A stretch of 64,000 bases of DNA from Paenibacillus sp. 32352. Its GTDB lineage: Bacteria > Bacillota > Bacilli > Paenibacillales > NBRC-103111. A program made the position numbers and the translations under genes. Positions 51,712 through 59,718 of this stretch are shown one piece after another; within the stretch, counting starts at the first letter, position 1; each line of letters opens with the position of its first letter. Below the pieces are notes generated by a model. The model was not told the origin of the DNA. It saw only the letters and a list, made by a program, of their open reading frames with translations, and searched no databases. The stretch is from positions 434,001 through 498,000 of the forward strand of contig NZ_MZNT01000001.1 in the NCBI RefSeq assembly GCF_002042965.1. The letters run 5' to 3'.

Positions 51712-51743
51712 GGTCCGCAATCCGAGCGATTGTGGACCTTTTT
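51712..51743 (+). terminator. Rho-independent terminator
   Basis: GGTCCGCAATC (51712-51722) pairs with GATTGTGGACC (51728-51738) with one mismatch, then TTTTT. It is 86 bases after the small membrane-protein gene. Confidence 0.85.
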
Positions 51744-51763
51744 CTGTCTGCAATAAAAAGAAA

Positions 51764-51792
51764 GCCCCCAATCCCTTATAGGGATTGGGGGT
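51764..51792 (-). terminator. Terminator of azoR
   Basis: GCCCCCAATCCC (51764-51775) pairs with GGGATTGGGGGT (51781-51792); on the minus strand a T-rich tract follows (CTTTCTTTTT). It lies 20 bases beyond the azoR stop. Confidence 0.85.
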
Positions 51793-51811
51793 CTTGGCTG
51801 CAGGGCAAGGA

Positions 51812-52438
51812 TTAGAATGCAGCAGCTGCTTGAGCCGCATTTTTCACGCCTTCGCTAATAATAGCTTCCGCTTTGTCAGGGAATTGGTTATGGCCTTCCA
51901 CCACAACAGTTGTTACATCCTGAACGCCGATGAAGCCCATGATGGTTTTAGCATAGTTCAAGGACATTTCCAGAGAAGCCATAGGACCTTCGGAGTATAC
52001 GCCGCCACGTGCGTTCAGCAAAGCAACCTTTTTGCCGGATTGCAAGCCTTGAGGACCGTTAGCTGTATAAGCGAAAGTTTTGCCTGCTTGAAGAATGTAG
52101 AAGAAGTAGGTCAGCAATTGAGCAGGAACGGTGAAGTTCCACAATGGGAAGGCAAATACCACTTTGTCGGCAGCGATGAATTGCTCCAGGTATTTGTTAA
52201 CGTTGCTTGCTTTTTGCTCTTCAACAGCCGTCAATTCAAAGCCTTTGCCTTGCTTGAACAAGCCTGTCAATGTGTCCACATCGTAGTAAGGAAGCTCTTC
52301 GGCGAACAAGTCCAGCTCTTGAATCGTATCTTGAGGATGAGTTTCTTTATAAGAAGCGAGGAAAGCGTCGTACAGCTTTACCGTAGCGGATTGCTCGGCA
52401 GGACGACCATTAGCTTTGACAAAAAGAACAGTAGACAT
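51812..52438 (-). CDS. azoR: FMN-dependent NADH-azoreductase
   Basis: 208 residues of the flavodoxin-like AzoR/AcpD family: KANGRPAEQS at the FMN phosphate loop, FAFPLWNFTVPAQLL and LLNARGGVYSEGP near the flavin. It reduces quinones and azo compounds by two-electron transfer and protects against electrophile stress. AAGGAGG lies 9 bases before the ATG. The promoter carries a strong inverted repeat, so the gene is probably repressed by a MarR/DUF24-type sensor such as YodB, not encoded here. Confidence 0.95.
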   Translation of the reverse strand: MSTVLFVKANGRPAEQSATVKLYDAFLASYKETHPQDTIQELDLFAEELPYYDVDTLTGLFKQGKGFELTAVEEQKASNVNKYLEQFIAADKVVFAFPLWNFTVPAQLLTYFFYILQAGKTFAYTANGPQGLQSGKKVALLNARGGVYSEGPMASLEMSLNYAKTIMGFIGVQDVTTVVVEGHNQFPDKAEAIISEGVKNAAQAAAAF

Positions 52439-52512
52439 GAATAATTCCTCCTTGAAAATAAGCGTAGATTGATAAGTAAGTAGGATGTGAAATAATAAAC
52501 ATCTTACGTTAT

Positions 52513-52547
52513 GTAAGTATAATAAATTATGTACTTACTTTTGTCAA
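52513..52547 (-). promoter_or_regulatory. azoR promoter with palindromic operator
   Basis: On the minus strand TTGACA (52542-52547) and TATTAT (52519-52524) are 17 bases apart, a near-consensus promoter. GTAAGTA (52513-52519) and TACTTAC (52532-52538) are an inverted repeat spanning the spacer and -10. A further TAAGTAAGTA occurs nearer the start. This is a typical site for a quinone-responsive repressor. Confidence 0.8.
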
Positions 52548-52583
52548 GTGACTTTAAAATATTGTTTTTATGTAAATGGGAAC

Positions 52584-52613
52584 AAAAAAAGAGCCGGAAC
52601 AAAGTTCCCGCTC
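52584..52613 (-). terminator. Terminator of the small two-helix protein gene
   Basis: GAGCCGGAAC (52591-52600) and GTTCCCGCTC (52604-52613) pair with one mismatch; on the minus strand seven T follow. Confidence 0.8.
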
Positions 52614-52628
52614 TCAAGCCCTAAGCCG

Positions 52629-52913
52629 TTAAAGCTTGGCCTTCGCCTGCGATTTTTTCGGTTGATGAAACATCTCGAGCTTCTTCTCCCTGGCTTCCCA
52701 GCGGAAATTCGCGATAAAGAAGCCGATAATAGCCATGACAATAATTCGAATGTAAACCCAGGAAGTGCTGACCGTTCCCTGAGTTAACCATTCCATGAGC
52801 GTAAACAAGGCCGCCAGGGGCAGCCCCCAGGACAGAACGCCAAAATACATGACATATTTGGCTTTCCCCATGGCTCTCGTCTTGCTCCATTTACTGGCTT
52901 GCATTTCATTCAT
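52629..52913 (-). CDS. Small two-helix membrane protein
   Basis: 94 residues: a basic start (SKWSKTRAMGKAKY), two membrane helices (about 22-42 and 53-70) and a basic tail (QPKKSQAKAKL). GGGGGG precedes the ATG by 9 bases. No family recognised. It stands alone with its own terminator. Confidence 0.62.
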   Translation of the reverse strand: MNEMQASKWSKTRAMGKAKYVMYFGVLSWGLPLAALFTLMEWLTQGTVSTSWVYIRIIVMAIIGFFIANFRWEAREKKLEMFHQPKKSQAKAKL

Positions 52914-53145
52914 GCAACTAATCCCCCCGGATTCTGCTACGTCGTAGCCATCTCAATAGTATCGTTTGCCTTGTTCATTCGCTGACACGGAGGCAAAGTC
53001 CTTCTCGTGCGCAAATTGTTCACAATCGTTAAGTAGAATATACCAAAATTGGGTTGAGCTATCCAAATCGCTGGCGGAAAGTCAACATTTTAGAAAAATA
53101 TGTTACAATAGGTGGGAAAAATAGACAAAGGAAGGGTACGGTGGA

Positions 53146-53811
53146 ATGAGCAAGCTGCTGTTATTTGTCGCATTAACCTGGCTGACAGGGAATCCGTTTA
53201 TCGCACTCATTGTGCTGCTGATTATTTTATATGCGTTGGACCGAAGATTTATCGGGCTGACGCCGAGCATTTTCAAGCCCATTCAGCGGGCAAGAAGACT
53301 TGCCCGATTGCGGCAAGAGCTGAGCATGAACCCACATCAAACGTCTTCCAAGCTGGATATGGCCCGCCTTCTCATGGAGCGCAGCCAATATAGGGAGGCG
53401 TCCCAGCTGCTGGAGCAGATTAGTACCGTCATGGAAGATTCCGCTGATGTCAGGGCGGAGCTTGGGGTGTGCAAGCTTAAGCTCGGCTCCTTAGAAGAGG
53501 GGGAGCAGCTGCTGCTGGAAGCGCTGGAGCTGAATCCGCGCGTAAAGTACGGGGAGCCGTACCTGAGACTGGCCGAAGCCTGGGCGGATACGGAACCGGG
53601 GAAAGCGATCCGTTATTTGGAGACGTTCGGCTCGGTGAATTCCTCGTCGTGCGAAGCCTATTACCGCCTTGGCGAGCTGTATGCGCGATTGGGGCAAAAG
53701 GAAGAAGCCCGCAGAGCTTACCGTGAGACGGTAGAGCTATACCGCGGACTTCCGAAATACCGGCGGCGATTCGAACGCCGGTGGGCCATGCTGGCAAGAT
53801 TAAAAGGTTGA
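53146..53811 (+). CDS. Membrane-anchored TPR protein
   Basis: 221 residues. An N-terminal hydrophobic segment (about 3-30) anchors it, followed by a basic stretch (KPIQRARRLARLRQE) and three to four TPR units (SSKLDMARLLMERSQYREASQLLEQI, DVRAELGVCKLKLGSLEEGEQLLLEALEL, EAYYRLGELYARLGQKEEARRAYRE). TPRs bind other proteins. GGAAGGG lies 10 bases before the ATG. Partner unknown. Confidence 0.82.
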   Translation: MSKLLLFVALTWLTGNPFIALIVLLIILYALDRRFIGLTPSIFKPIQRARRLARLRQELSMNPHQTSSKLDMARLLMERSQYREASQLLEQISTVMEDSADVRAELGVCKLKLGSLEEGEQLLLEALELNPRVKYGEPYLRLAEAWADTEPGKAIRYLETFGSVNSSSCEAYYRLGELYARLGQKEEARRAYRETVELYRGLPKYRRRFERRWAMLARLKG

Positions 53812-53850
53812 ATGAGTTCGAATTTATGCCGTTCATTAAATAGGTGGCAG

Positions 53851-54963
53851 TTAGTCTACGGCGGCAAACATCCGGTCCGGCGTAAAGGCTGATAAATCCA
53901 TATCCGGCTGCTGACCCGTCACGAGCTGACGGATGAGCTTGCCGGTGCCCGGGGCCAATAAGATCCCGTTACGGTAATGACCGGTGGAGAAGATCAGTCC
54001 CGGCAGCTTGGAGGAAGCTCCCATGTAAGGCAGCCCGTCCCGAGTGCCTGGACGAAGTCCCGCCCAAGTGCTGACCAGCTCGGCCTGCTCCAGCGCAGGA
54101 AGCAGCCTGGCCGCCTTGGCATGCAGCGCGCTTACCGCGGAAACGTGGCATCGCTTGTCGAATCCGGCCTCCTCTTGGGTTGCGCCGATCAGCATCGTTC
54201 CGTCCTGCTTCGGCACGATATATCCGCCCTTTGTAAATATCGTTTTCTTGATCAAAGGGGCGTCGGTCTTGACGGAGATGCACTGTCCTTTGGACGGAAA
54301 CATCGGAAGACGGAAGCCGAACGGTTCGGTCAACGCAGGGCTCCATGCCCCTGCGCATACAATAACATGATCGGCAAACAATTCTCCTTCGGATGTTCTT
54401 ACACCGATAATGCGTCCGCCTCGTTCTACGAGATTGAAGACCGGCGTCCATTCCCGAATGTCGCAGCCCTGCTTATGTAAAGCAGCCTGAAGCGTCTTGG
54501 CCAGGTGGACCGGATGCACCTGATGATCCTTGGAGAAATACAGGCCTCCACGGACATCGGAAGCAATCGCAGGCTCCCATTCTCTCATAGCGTCCGCTTC
54601 CATCCATTCCGCATCCTGAATCCAAGCCAGCCGGCTTCTAAGCTCCTGCTCGTCCTCCTCGTTCCATGCTATGCGCAGGATGCCTTGCTGGATATACTGA
54701 GCAGAGACACCGCTTAGCTGCTCCAATTCTTCCGTCCATTCCCGATACAGCCGCTGACTGAGGCGGCATAATTCATAGAAGGAGCCGGGCTGGTGAATTT
54801 CTACCTGAGCTCCCAGCATTCCGGCGGCAGCGGTGGAGGCCTCTTGAAGCAGAGCACCCTTATCGATCAGCGTGCAGCGGACTCCGGCGCGGATCAGCTC
54901 CAGTGCAACGGCGCTGCCGATAATGCCTCCCCCTACAATAATAGCTGAGGTCGTGCTGTTCAA
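53851..54963 (-). CDS. thiO: Glycine oxidase ThiO
   Basis: 370 residues with the FAD Rossmann motif IIVGGGIIGSAVALELI (8-24), GMLGAQVE and the DAO-fold end GLRPGTRDGLPYMG, FSTGHYRNGILLAPGTG. It oxidises glycine to iminoglycine for the thiazole ring of thiamine. The start is TTG at 54963, overlapping the TenI stop as TTGA, with TAGGAG upstream. Oddly the thiazole synthase genes thiS/thiG are absent from this window. Confidence 0.9.
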   Translation of the reverse strand: MNSTTSAIIVGGGIIGSAVALELIRAGVRCTLIDKGALLQEASTAAAGMLGAQVEIHQPGSFYELCRLSQRLYREWTEELEQLSGVSAQYIQQGILRIAWNEEDEQELRSRLAWIQDAEWMEADAMREWEPAIASDVRGGLYFSKDHQVHPVHLAKTLQAALHKQGCDIREWTPVFNLVERGGRIIGVRTSEGELFADHVIVCAGAWSPALTEPFGFRLPMFPSKGQCISVKTDAPLIKKTIFTKGGYIVPKQDGTMLIGATQEEAGFDKRCHVSAVSALHAKAARLLPALEQAELVSTWAGLRPGTRDGLPYMGASSKLPGLIFSTGHYRNGILLAPGTGKLIRQLVTGQQPDMDLSAFTPDRMFAAVD

Positions 54964-55598
54964 TGAAATCCACTCCTAGGTATATGATGGGTACGATCGA
55001 TAGCTTCGCGAAAGCGAACGATTTGTCCGGCCGGCTGCGGATGAAGCAGAACCGAAGACAGCACGGCAATGCCGGCGCACCCTGTAGATAGTACTTCTTC
55101 GACGAGATCAGGCTCGATGCCCCCGATGGCGATCACGGGTACAGGACAAGCGTCCACGACCTCGGCTAATGCCTTGATTCCGCGCGGGGCGAGTCCCGGC
55201 TTCGAATTCGATTCATAAATATGGCCGAACAGGACATAATCGGCGCCTTGTTGAGCCGCGTCCACGGCTTCCTGCACGGAATGCACGGAGCATCCGATTC
55301 GTGCGGCCGGGGGCAGAATATGACGGCTTTGCGATACGCTTAAGCTGTTATAAGCGAGCTGGACACCGGGGGCCTGAACGGCCAGAGCCGCATCCAGACG
55401 GTCATTGATAAAGACGGCGCTTGCCTTCAGCAAGGGCTTGAGCTGTGCATACCACTCCGTGATCTCGCGGGCTCCGCGTGTTTTCTCCCGAATGTGCAGC
55501 ACATCGATGCACTCGGTCGGACATTGCCTCAATATATCGGCAACCTCGCTCAATTGCTGCTTGCCTGTGGTCATAACATGCAGTGCGTGCTTATTCAT
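54960..55598 (-). CDS. tenI: Thiazole tautomerase TenI / ThiE-like protein
   Basis: 212 residues, ThiE-type TIM barrel: IDVLHIREKTR (strand 2), FINDRLDAAL, GCSVHSVQEA, DYVLFGHIYESNSKPG and VPVIAIGGIEPD. The ThiE-only residues are replaced and the HIYE...KPG loop fits TenI, which aromatises the thiazole product. GAGGGAGC precedes the ATG by 6 bases. First gene of a tenI-thiO unit. Confidence 0.85.
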   Translation of the reverse strand: MNKHALHVMTTGKQQLSEVADILRQCPTECIDVLHIREKTRGAREITEWYAQLKPLLKASAVFINDRLDAALAVQAPGVQLAYNSLSVSQSRHILPPAARIGCSVHSVQEAVDAAQQGADYVLFGHIYESNSKPGLAPRGIKALAEVVDACPVPVIAIGGIEPDLVEEVLSTGCAGIAVLSSVLLHPQPAGQIVRFREAIDRTHHIPRSGFH

Positions 55599-55773
55599 CG
55601 TAAAGCTCCCTCAAAGGTTCTTCTTTTCATCATAACGCAGCCCTTTTGCACCGTCAAAGCGTTTGCCCAAGTTGTCATAAAAATATCAATAACTAGAAAC
55701 TTGACGCTGGGAAAGCGGATAGATACACTTATTGAAGATAGGAAGGCTTGGGTAAGCTGAACGAGGAGGTATC

Positions 55774-56610
55774 ATGGTGGATAAGGTCTATAAAGCACTA
55801 ACGATAGCAGGGTCGGACAGCGGAGGGGGCGCCGGCATTCAGGCGGATTTGAAAACGTTCCAAATGCTTGATGTCTATGGAATGTCCGCCATTACGGCAG
55901 TGACGGCACAAAATACGTTAGGCGTGCACGGCATATATGATATTCCTCTGGAAGGTATAGAGAAGCAGCTGGAGGCGGTTATCGGCGACATTGGCGTCGA
56001 CGCGGCCAAGACAGGGATGCTGTCCCAGCCTGAGGTGATCGAGCTGGTGTCGGCCCAAATCAAGAAGCACGGGATCACTAAGCTTGTCGTCGATCCGGTT
56101 ATGATCGCCAAGGGGGGAGCAAGCCTGCTTGCGCAAAGCGCCCAGCATGCATTAAGGACGCAGCTGCTTCCGGTAGCCGCTGTCGTAACCCCTAACATCC
56201 CTGAAGCGGAGGTTATTACCGGACTCCGGATTACGACGCTGGATGAGATGAAGGAAGCGGCAGTCCGCCTGGTGCAGCAATTCGGAGCCGGTGCGGCGGT
56301 GGTGAAGGGCGGCCACAGCTCAGGTGAGCCTACGGATGTTCTATATGATGGAGAACGGTTTCACTTATTTACGGCCGAGCGTTACGAGACACGGCATACG
56401 CATGGCACCGGATGCACATTTTCCGCTTGTATTGCAGCCGAGCTGGCCAAGGGGCATAGCCTGCTGGAGGCGGTGCATACGGCCAAGCGGTTTATAACGC
56501 TGGCGATTCGGGATGAGCTGGGCATCGGTGCCGGACATGGACCGACCAACCATTGGGCCTACAGCAGACAGCTGAGGGCAGATGCAGACAAGCTGAAGAA
56601 GGGGCAATAA
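55774..56610 (+). CDS. thiD: Hydroxymethylpyrimidine (phosphate) kinase
   Basis: 278 residues of the ribokinase fold: TIAGSDSGGGAGIQADLKTF (8-27), AAKTGMLSQPEVIELV, VVDPVMIAKGG, TPNIPEAEVI and the anion-hole THGTGCTFSACIAAELA. It phosphorylates HMP and HMP-P in thiamine synthesis; B. subtilis-type homologues also act on pyridoxal. GAGGAGG precedes the ATG by 6 bases. It is divergent from tenI-thiO; the gap shows no TPP riboswitch. Confidence 0.93.
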   Translation: MVDKVYKALTIAGSDSGGGAGIQADLKTFQMLDVYGMSAITAVTAQNTLGVHGIYDIPLEGIEKQLEAVIGDIGVDAAKTGMLSQPEVIELVSAQIKKHGITKLVVDPVMIAKGGASLLAQSAQHALRTQLLPVAAVVTPNIPEAEVITGLRITTLDEMKEAAVRLVQQFGAGAAVVKGGHSSGEPTDVLYDGERFHLFTAERYETRHTHGTGCTFSACIAAELAKGHSLLEAVHTAKRFITLAIRDELGIGAGHGPTNHWAYSRQLRADADKLKKGQ

Positions 56611-56615
56611 TACGG

Positions 56616-56723
56616 ATGAGCTATGAATACCTGATGCAGGCGGTCCTGCTGATTTTTTTACTAATTCTCTCCTTTCCGGCGATTCTGCTGTGGTCCAAAT
56701 GGAGAAATAAGAAACGGAGATAA
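56616..56723 (+). CDS. Candidate 35-residue membrane peptide
   Basis: MSYEYLMQAVLL then a hydrophobic helix (about 8-26) and a basic end WSKWRNKKRR. It starts 5 bases after the thiD stop and ends 5 bases before the next gene, so it fits an operon exactly. GAAGGGG lies 11 bases upstream. Short, hence easily missed; reality is supported by position and a classical single-helix positive-inside design. Confidence 0.5.
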   Translation: MSYEYLMQAVLLIFLLILSFPAILLWSKWRNKKRR

Positions 56724-56728
56724 CAACG

Positions 56729-57160
56729 ATGTATTACGTAAACCATGAACAAATTAACGTGCGTCTTCAATTTTTGCCGACGCTGTCACATGCCTGCCGC
56801 GAGCTGACGGAGCAATGGCAGGGGGAAGAAGGGAAGCTGCTGCTTCATTTGGCGCAGGAACGGGTACTTCATCTGGCCATTGAAACGGTGACGGATATCG
56901 GAAGCTTGCTTATCGACGCTTTTATGATGAGAGATGCGAGCAGCTACGAGGACATTATAGAAATTCTTGCGGGAGAACGCGTATTTGATGAAGCAACGGC
57001 ACAGGTGCTGAAGCGTCTGGTTCAGCTTCGCCGGCCATTGGTTCAGGACTTTGCCTCTTATCCGCGGGAATCGCTGCATCCGCTGATTGGAGAGCTTCCG
57101 GCGGTATTAACCGCATTCGCCGAAGCGGTTCCTGCCTTTATCAGTAAGGAAATGGTATAA
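56729..57160 (+). CDS. DUF86 family protein, YutE-like
   Basis: 143 residues, all helical. The HLAIETVTDIGSLLIDAFMMRDASSYEDIIEIL block corresponds closely to YutE of B. subtilis. DUF86 includes HepT toxins of HepT-MntA pairs, but no MntA-type nucleotidyltransferase lies beside it and the HepT RX4-6HXY motif is not evident, so a toxin role is unlikely. Function unknown. Confidence 0.8.
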   Translation: MYYVNHEQINVRLQFLPTLSHACRELTEQWQGEEGKLLLHLAQERVLHLAIETVTDIGSLLIDAFMMRDASSYEDIIEILAGERVFDEATAQVLKRLVQLRRPLVQDFASYPRESLHPLIGELPAVLTAFAEAVPAFISKEMV

Positions 57161-57204
57161 TCCGTTATTCCTGAAATCGCCATAATTAGGCTTTTTGATA
57201 CATT

Positions 57205-57245
57205 TTAGTATACTAATTTACTTATTGTCGTATTTCGTATACAAT
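57205..57245 (+). promoter_or_regulatory. Promoter and palindrome ahead of the SufR-like gene
   Basis: TTTACT (57217-57222) and TACAAT (57240-57245) are 17 bases apart. Directly upstream TTAGTATACTAA (57205-57216) is a perfect 12-base palindrome. It could be an autoregulatory site. Confidence 0.5.
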
Positions 57246-57321
57246 GAGATGTATCAGAACGTTTAATGGCTGAAGGGAACGACTCGGATTCCCATACTTA
57301 CGAGGAAGGCGGTGAGACCGG

Positions 57322-57954
57322 ATGAACCAGGAACAGGATGTATCGACGCGCAAAGTCATATTGACCATGCTTAAGACGAGCGGGGCATTGACCGTTAGTG
57401 AAATGGCTAAGCAGCTAGGCATTACGGAGATGGCGGTGCGGAGACATTTGAACACGATGGAGCGGGACGGTCTGATCGAGGCGAAGCTGGTGCGTCAGGC
57501 GATGGGCCGGCCTACCAACTTATACTCCCTGACGGAGAATGCCGATGATCTCTTTCCGAAGAAGTACCATCATTTAACGCTGGATTTGTTAAGCGAGCTG
57601 GTGGAGGAAGCCGGACAAGGCAAAGTGGACTTGCTGTTCGAGAAGCGCAAGGAGCGGCTGATCGGCCGTTATGAAGGTCAAGTCAGCGGAAAGCCGCTGC
57701 CTGAACGCGTTAAGACGCTTGCCGAGATTCAAAACTCGAACGGCTACATGGTCGATTGGTCCGAAGGGGAGAACGGCGAGTTCGTCATTAATGAACATAA
57801 TTGCCCCATATCCCAGGTTGCCAATCAGTACAATCATGCGTGCCAATGCGAATTGAATATGTTCGAGACCTTGCTGGAAGCCGACGTTCAACGCGTAGAA
57901 TGTCTGGTCAAAGGCGGCAACAAGTGCTCGTATGTCATACAACCCAAAAACTAA
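57322..57954 (+). CDS. SufR-like Fe-S dependent transcriptional regulator
   Basis: 210 residues. Winged helix (about 10-75; LTVSEMAKQLGITEMAVRRHLNTMERDGLI) and a C-terminal domain with C161-x12-C174-x-C176 and C194, C202. C-x12-C-x-C plus a distal cysteine is the Fe-S cluster signature of SufR, the repressor of sulfur-mobilisation genes. No suf operon is in the window, so targets lie elsewhere, or it is a paralogue with another regulon. The RBS (GGCGGTGAG) is moderate. Confidence 0.85.
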   Translation: MNQEQDVSTRKVILTMLKTSGALTVSEMAKQLGITEMAVRRHLNTMERDGLIEAKLVRQAMGRPTNLYSLTENADDLFPKKYHHLTLDLLSELVEEAGQGKVDLLFEKRKERLIGRYEGQVSGKPLPERVKTLAEIQNSNGYMVDWSEGENGEFVINEHNCPISQVANQYNHACQCELNMFETLLEADVQRVECLVKGGNKCSYVIQPKN

Positions 57955-57997
57955 AACCATCCCTCGCTTCTATTCAAGCGCGGCGATGGTTTTTTTT
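57954..57997 (+). terminator. Rho-independent terminator of the SufR-like gene
   Basis: AAACCATC (57954-57961) pairs with GATGGTTT (57985-57992), with inner CGCTT/AAGCG, then a run of eight T. It starts at the stop codon itself. Confidence 0.88.
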
Positions 57998-58029
57998 CTG
58001 ATCATTATTAAATGAATACCTGAGATGAC

Positions 58030-59628
58030 CTAGGGTTCCTGCTCGGCCGTTTCGCTGGTTATCCCGGGGCCGGCGGCTTGCCATTTTCCGTTAATATAAG
58101 CAATGCCGAAAGTAATGATGCCCAGGACGAACAAAACAATCACTTTATAGAAGGTTTCGCTTCCGGCCAGGTCGAAGACCAGAGTCTTGGCTGCTACGCA
58201 TAGGAGCACGAGCGAGCCGAATACGCGAAATAACGATTGTCTGCTGTATGCCCCCCACATAAATAGCAGCAAAGCATAAAGCCCCCACGATATCGATAAA
58301 GTAAGCTGCAAATCCAGGAAGCGGGATAGATCATATTCCGCAATCATATTCTTCACCTGGACCGTCAGCAGACCGCCTAAGATGAGGTGGCTTGTGACGG
58401 AGTAAACGATGGATAACAGGCGGTTGTCTTCCGGACGCAGCACGGCAAAAGACCCGCGTATAGAGAAGTAGAACCCCATGGCGGCAAGAAGTTCCCATGC
58501 CAGCGCAGACCAGTTAAGGAACGGGATATATACTCCGAACCAAACGCCCCAAGGAGCTGTCCATGTGACGAAGAACCAATAGACCACGACTGCGAACCAT
58601 ACGCCAATGGCCGAGGCCCTCAGCCCTTCAAGCCTCTTCCAAGCTCCGGCGGCATACAGAAGTAAGGTAATCATCAGCCAGAAGTATACATTGAGCAGAG
58701 GCTTCACAGCCAGTTCTTTGCCAAGCTGGGTCGAGGCGATTAACAGAAGCAGTCCGCCGCCCGATAATTTGGTGAGCACAGCGGCATCGAAGGAAGAAGT
58801 CAAACGGAAAACGAGAGCGGCTAAGAGGATATAGCCAAGCCCCATAAGCAAGAGAGGGTAGGCAAAAGGGACGATTCCGTTCAAAATCACGATCGACCAT
58901 CCCCCGAACACGATCGCGTTCAGTACCCCGAGATACAAATTCAAGCCGTCAAAGCGGAGATTCTGCTTCCAGGATGAGATCAGAAACGCCAATACATAGA
59001 ACCCGTAGGCGGCTAACGCATAACCGAAAGGCAGACTCCAAAGCGTGGAGACGTCCGGATCGAATTGAATATAGTAGATCGTATAGAGCACCCAGGTGCC
59101 GATAAAGGACACGAGGCGCAGCTCGGTCCAGCTTTGGCGGATACTGAGGAAGAAGAAGACAACGTTAACTACCAGCAGATAGAGAAATAGGGTAAATACT
59201 TGATCTGTCTCCGGCCTCAAGATCATGGGGGACATCAGCGCACCAATCAGCCCGACATTCATCAAGATCCGAAGCTGGGCCTTGTAGGCCAGCACGCCAA
59301 GGAGGCTCGTCAATGTCAGCATGCAGATCAAGACGGTCATGGAATCCCACAGCGCGAAGTAGATGCCGGAGAAGCTGAATGTGGTGTACAGCAGCGCGGC
59401 TCCCATGCCTGCGATAATTTCTCCTGAGAGAGGGAACCGCTGCATCCATTTCAAACCGCCCAATACACAGCCGATACCAATGGCAAGACCAAGGCCGATT
59501 TTTACTGTATCCGAAATCCAGCCCTGGCTCCAGGTATACTTGAACAAATAGAGGAACGAGCTTACAATAAACATCGCCCCCAGCAGGTGAATCCACGATT
59601 TTCGCAGCAGATCGTTCATGTCTGTCAT
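58030..59628 (-). CDS. DUF2339-type polytopic membrane protein
   Basis: 532 residues, nearly all hydrophobic, with about 14 membrane helices and short loops; the first 90 residues (GLGLAIGIGCVLGGLKWMQRF, GAALLYTTFSFSGIYFALWD) match the start of DUF2339 proteins. Function unknown. Two ATGs (59628, 59619) are possible; GGAAGTGAG overlaps the first and is 9 bases from the second. Confidence 0.75.
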   Translation of the reverse strand: MTDMNDLLRKSWIHLLGAMFIVSSFLYLFKYTWSQGWISDTVKIGLGLAIGIGCVLGGLKWMQRFPLSGEIIAGMGAALLYTTFSFSGIYFALWDSMTVLICMLTLTSLLGVLAYKAQLRILMNVGLIGALMSPMILRPETDQVFTLFLYLLVVNVVFFFLSIRQSWTELRLVSFIGTWVLYTIYYIQFDPDVSTLWSLPFGYALAAYGFYVLAFLISSWKQNLRFDGLNLYLGVLNAIVFGGWSIVILNGIVPFAYPLLLMGLGYILLAALVFRLTSSFDAAVLTKLSGGGLLLLIASTQLGKELAVKPLLNVYFWLMITLLLYAAGAWKRLEGLRASAIGVWFAVVVYWFFVTWTAPWGVWFGVYIPFLNWSALAWELLAAMGFYFSIRGSFAVLRPEDNRLLSIVYSVTSHLILGGLLTVQVKNMIAEYDLSRFLDLQLTLSISWGLYALLLFMWGAYSRQSLFRVFGSLVLLCVAAKTLVFDLAGSETFYKVIVLFVLGIITFGIAYINGKWQAAGPGITSETAEQEP

Positions 59629-59718
59629 CTCACTTCCATTATGGATCAGTCGATTATGAGATGATTGTAAGACGAACGGTCTGCTTCCATAAGTACTAAC
59701 TTTTTCTAGTACCTTAAG

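Noticed and set aside
55599..55773. TPP riboswitch between tenI and thiD
   Set aside because: I looked for the CTGAGA and ACCTGA core blocks in order and found no convincing match.
56729..57160. HepT toxin of a HepT-MntA toxin-antitoxin pair
   Set aside because: The protein is closer to YutE, the HepT catalytic motif is not evident and no MntA-type gene is adjacent.
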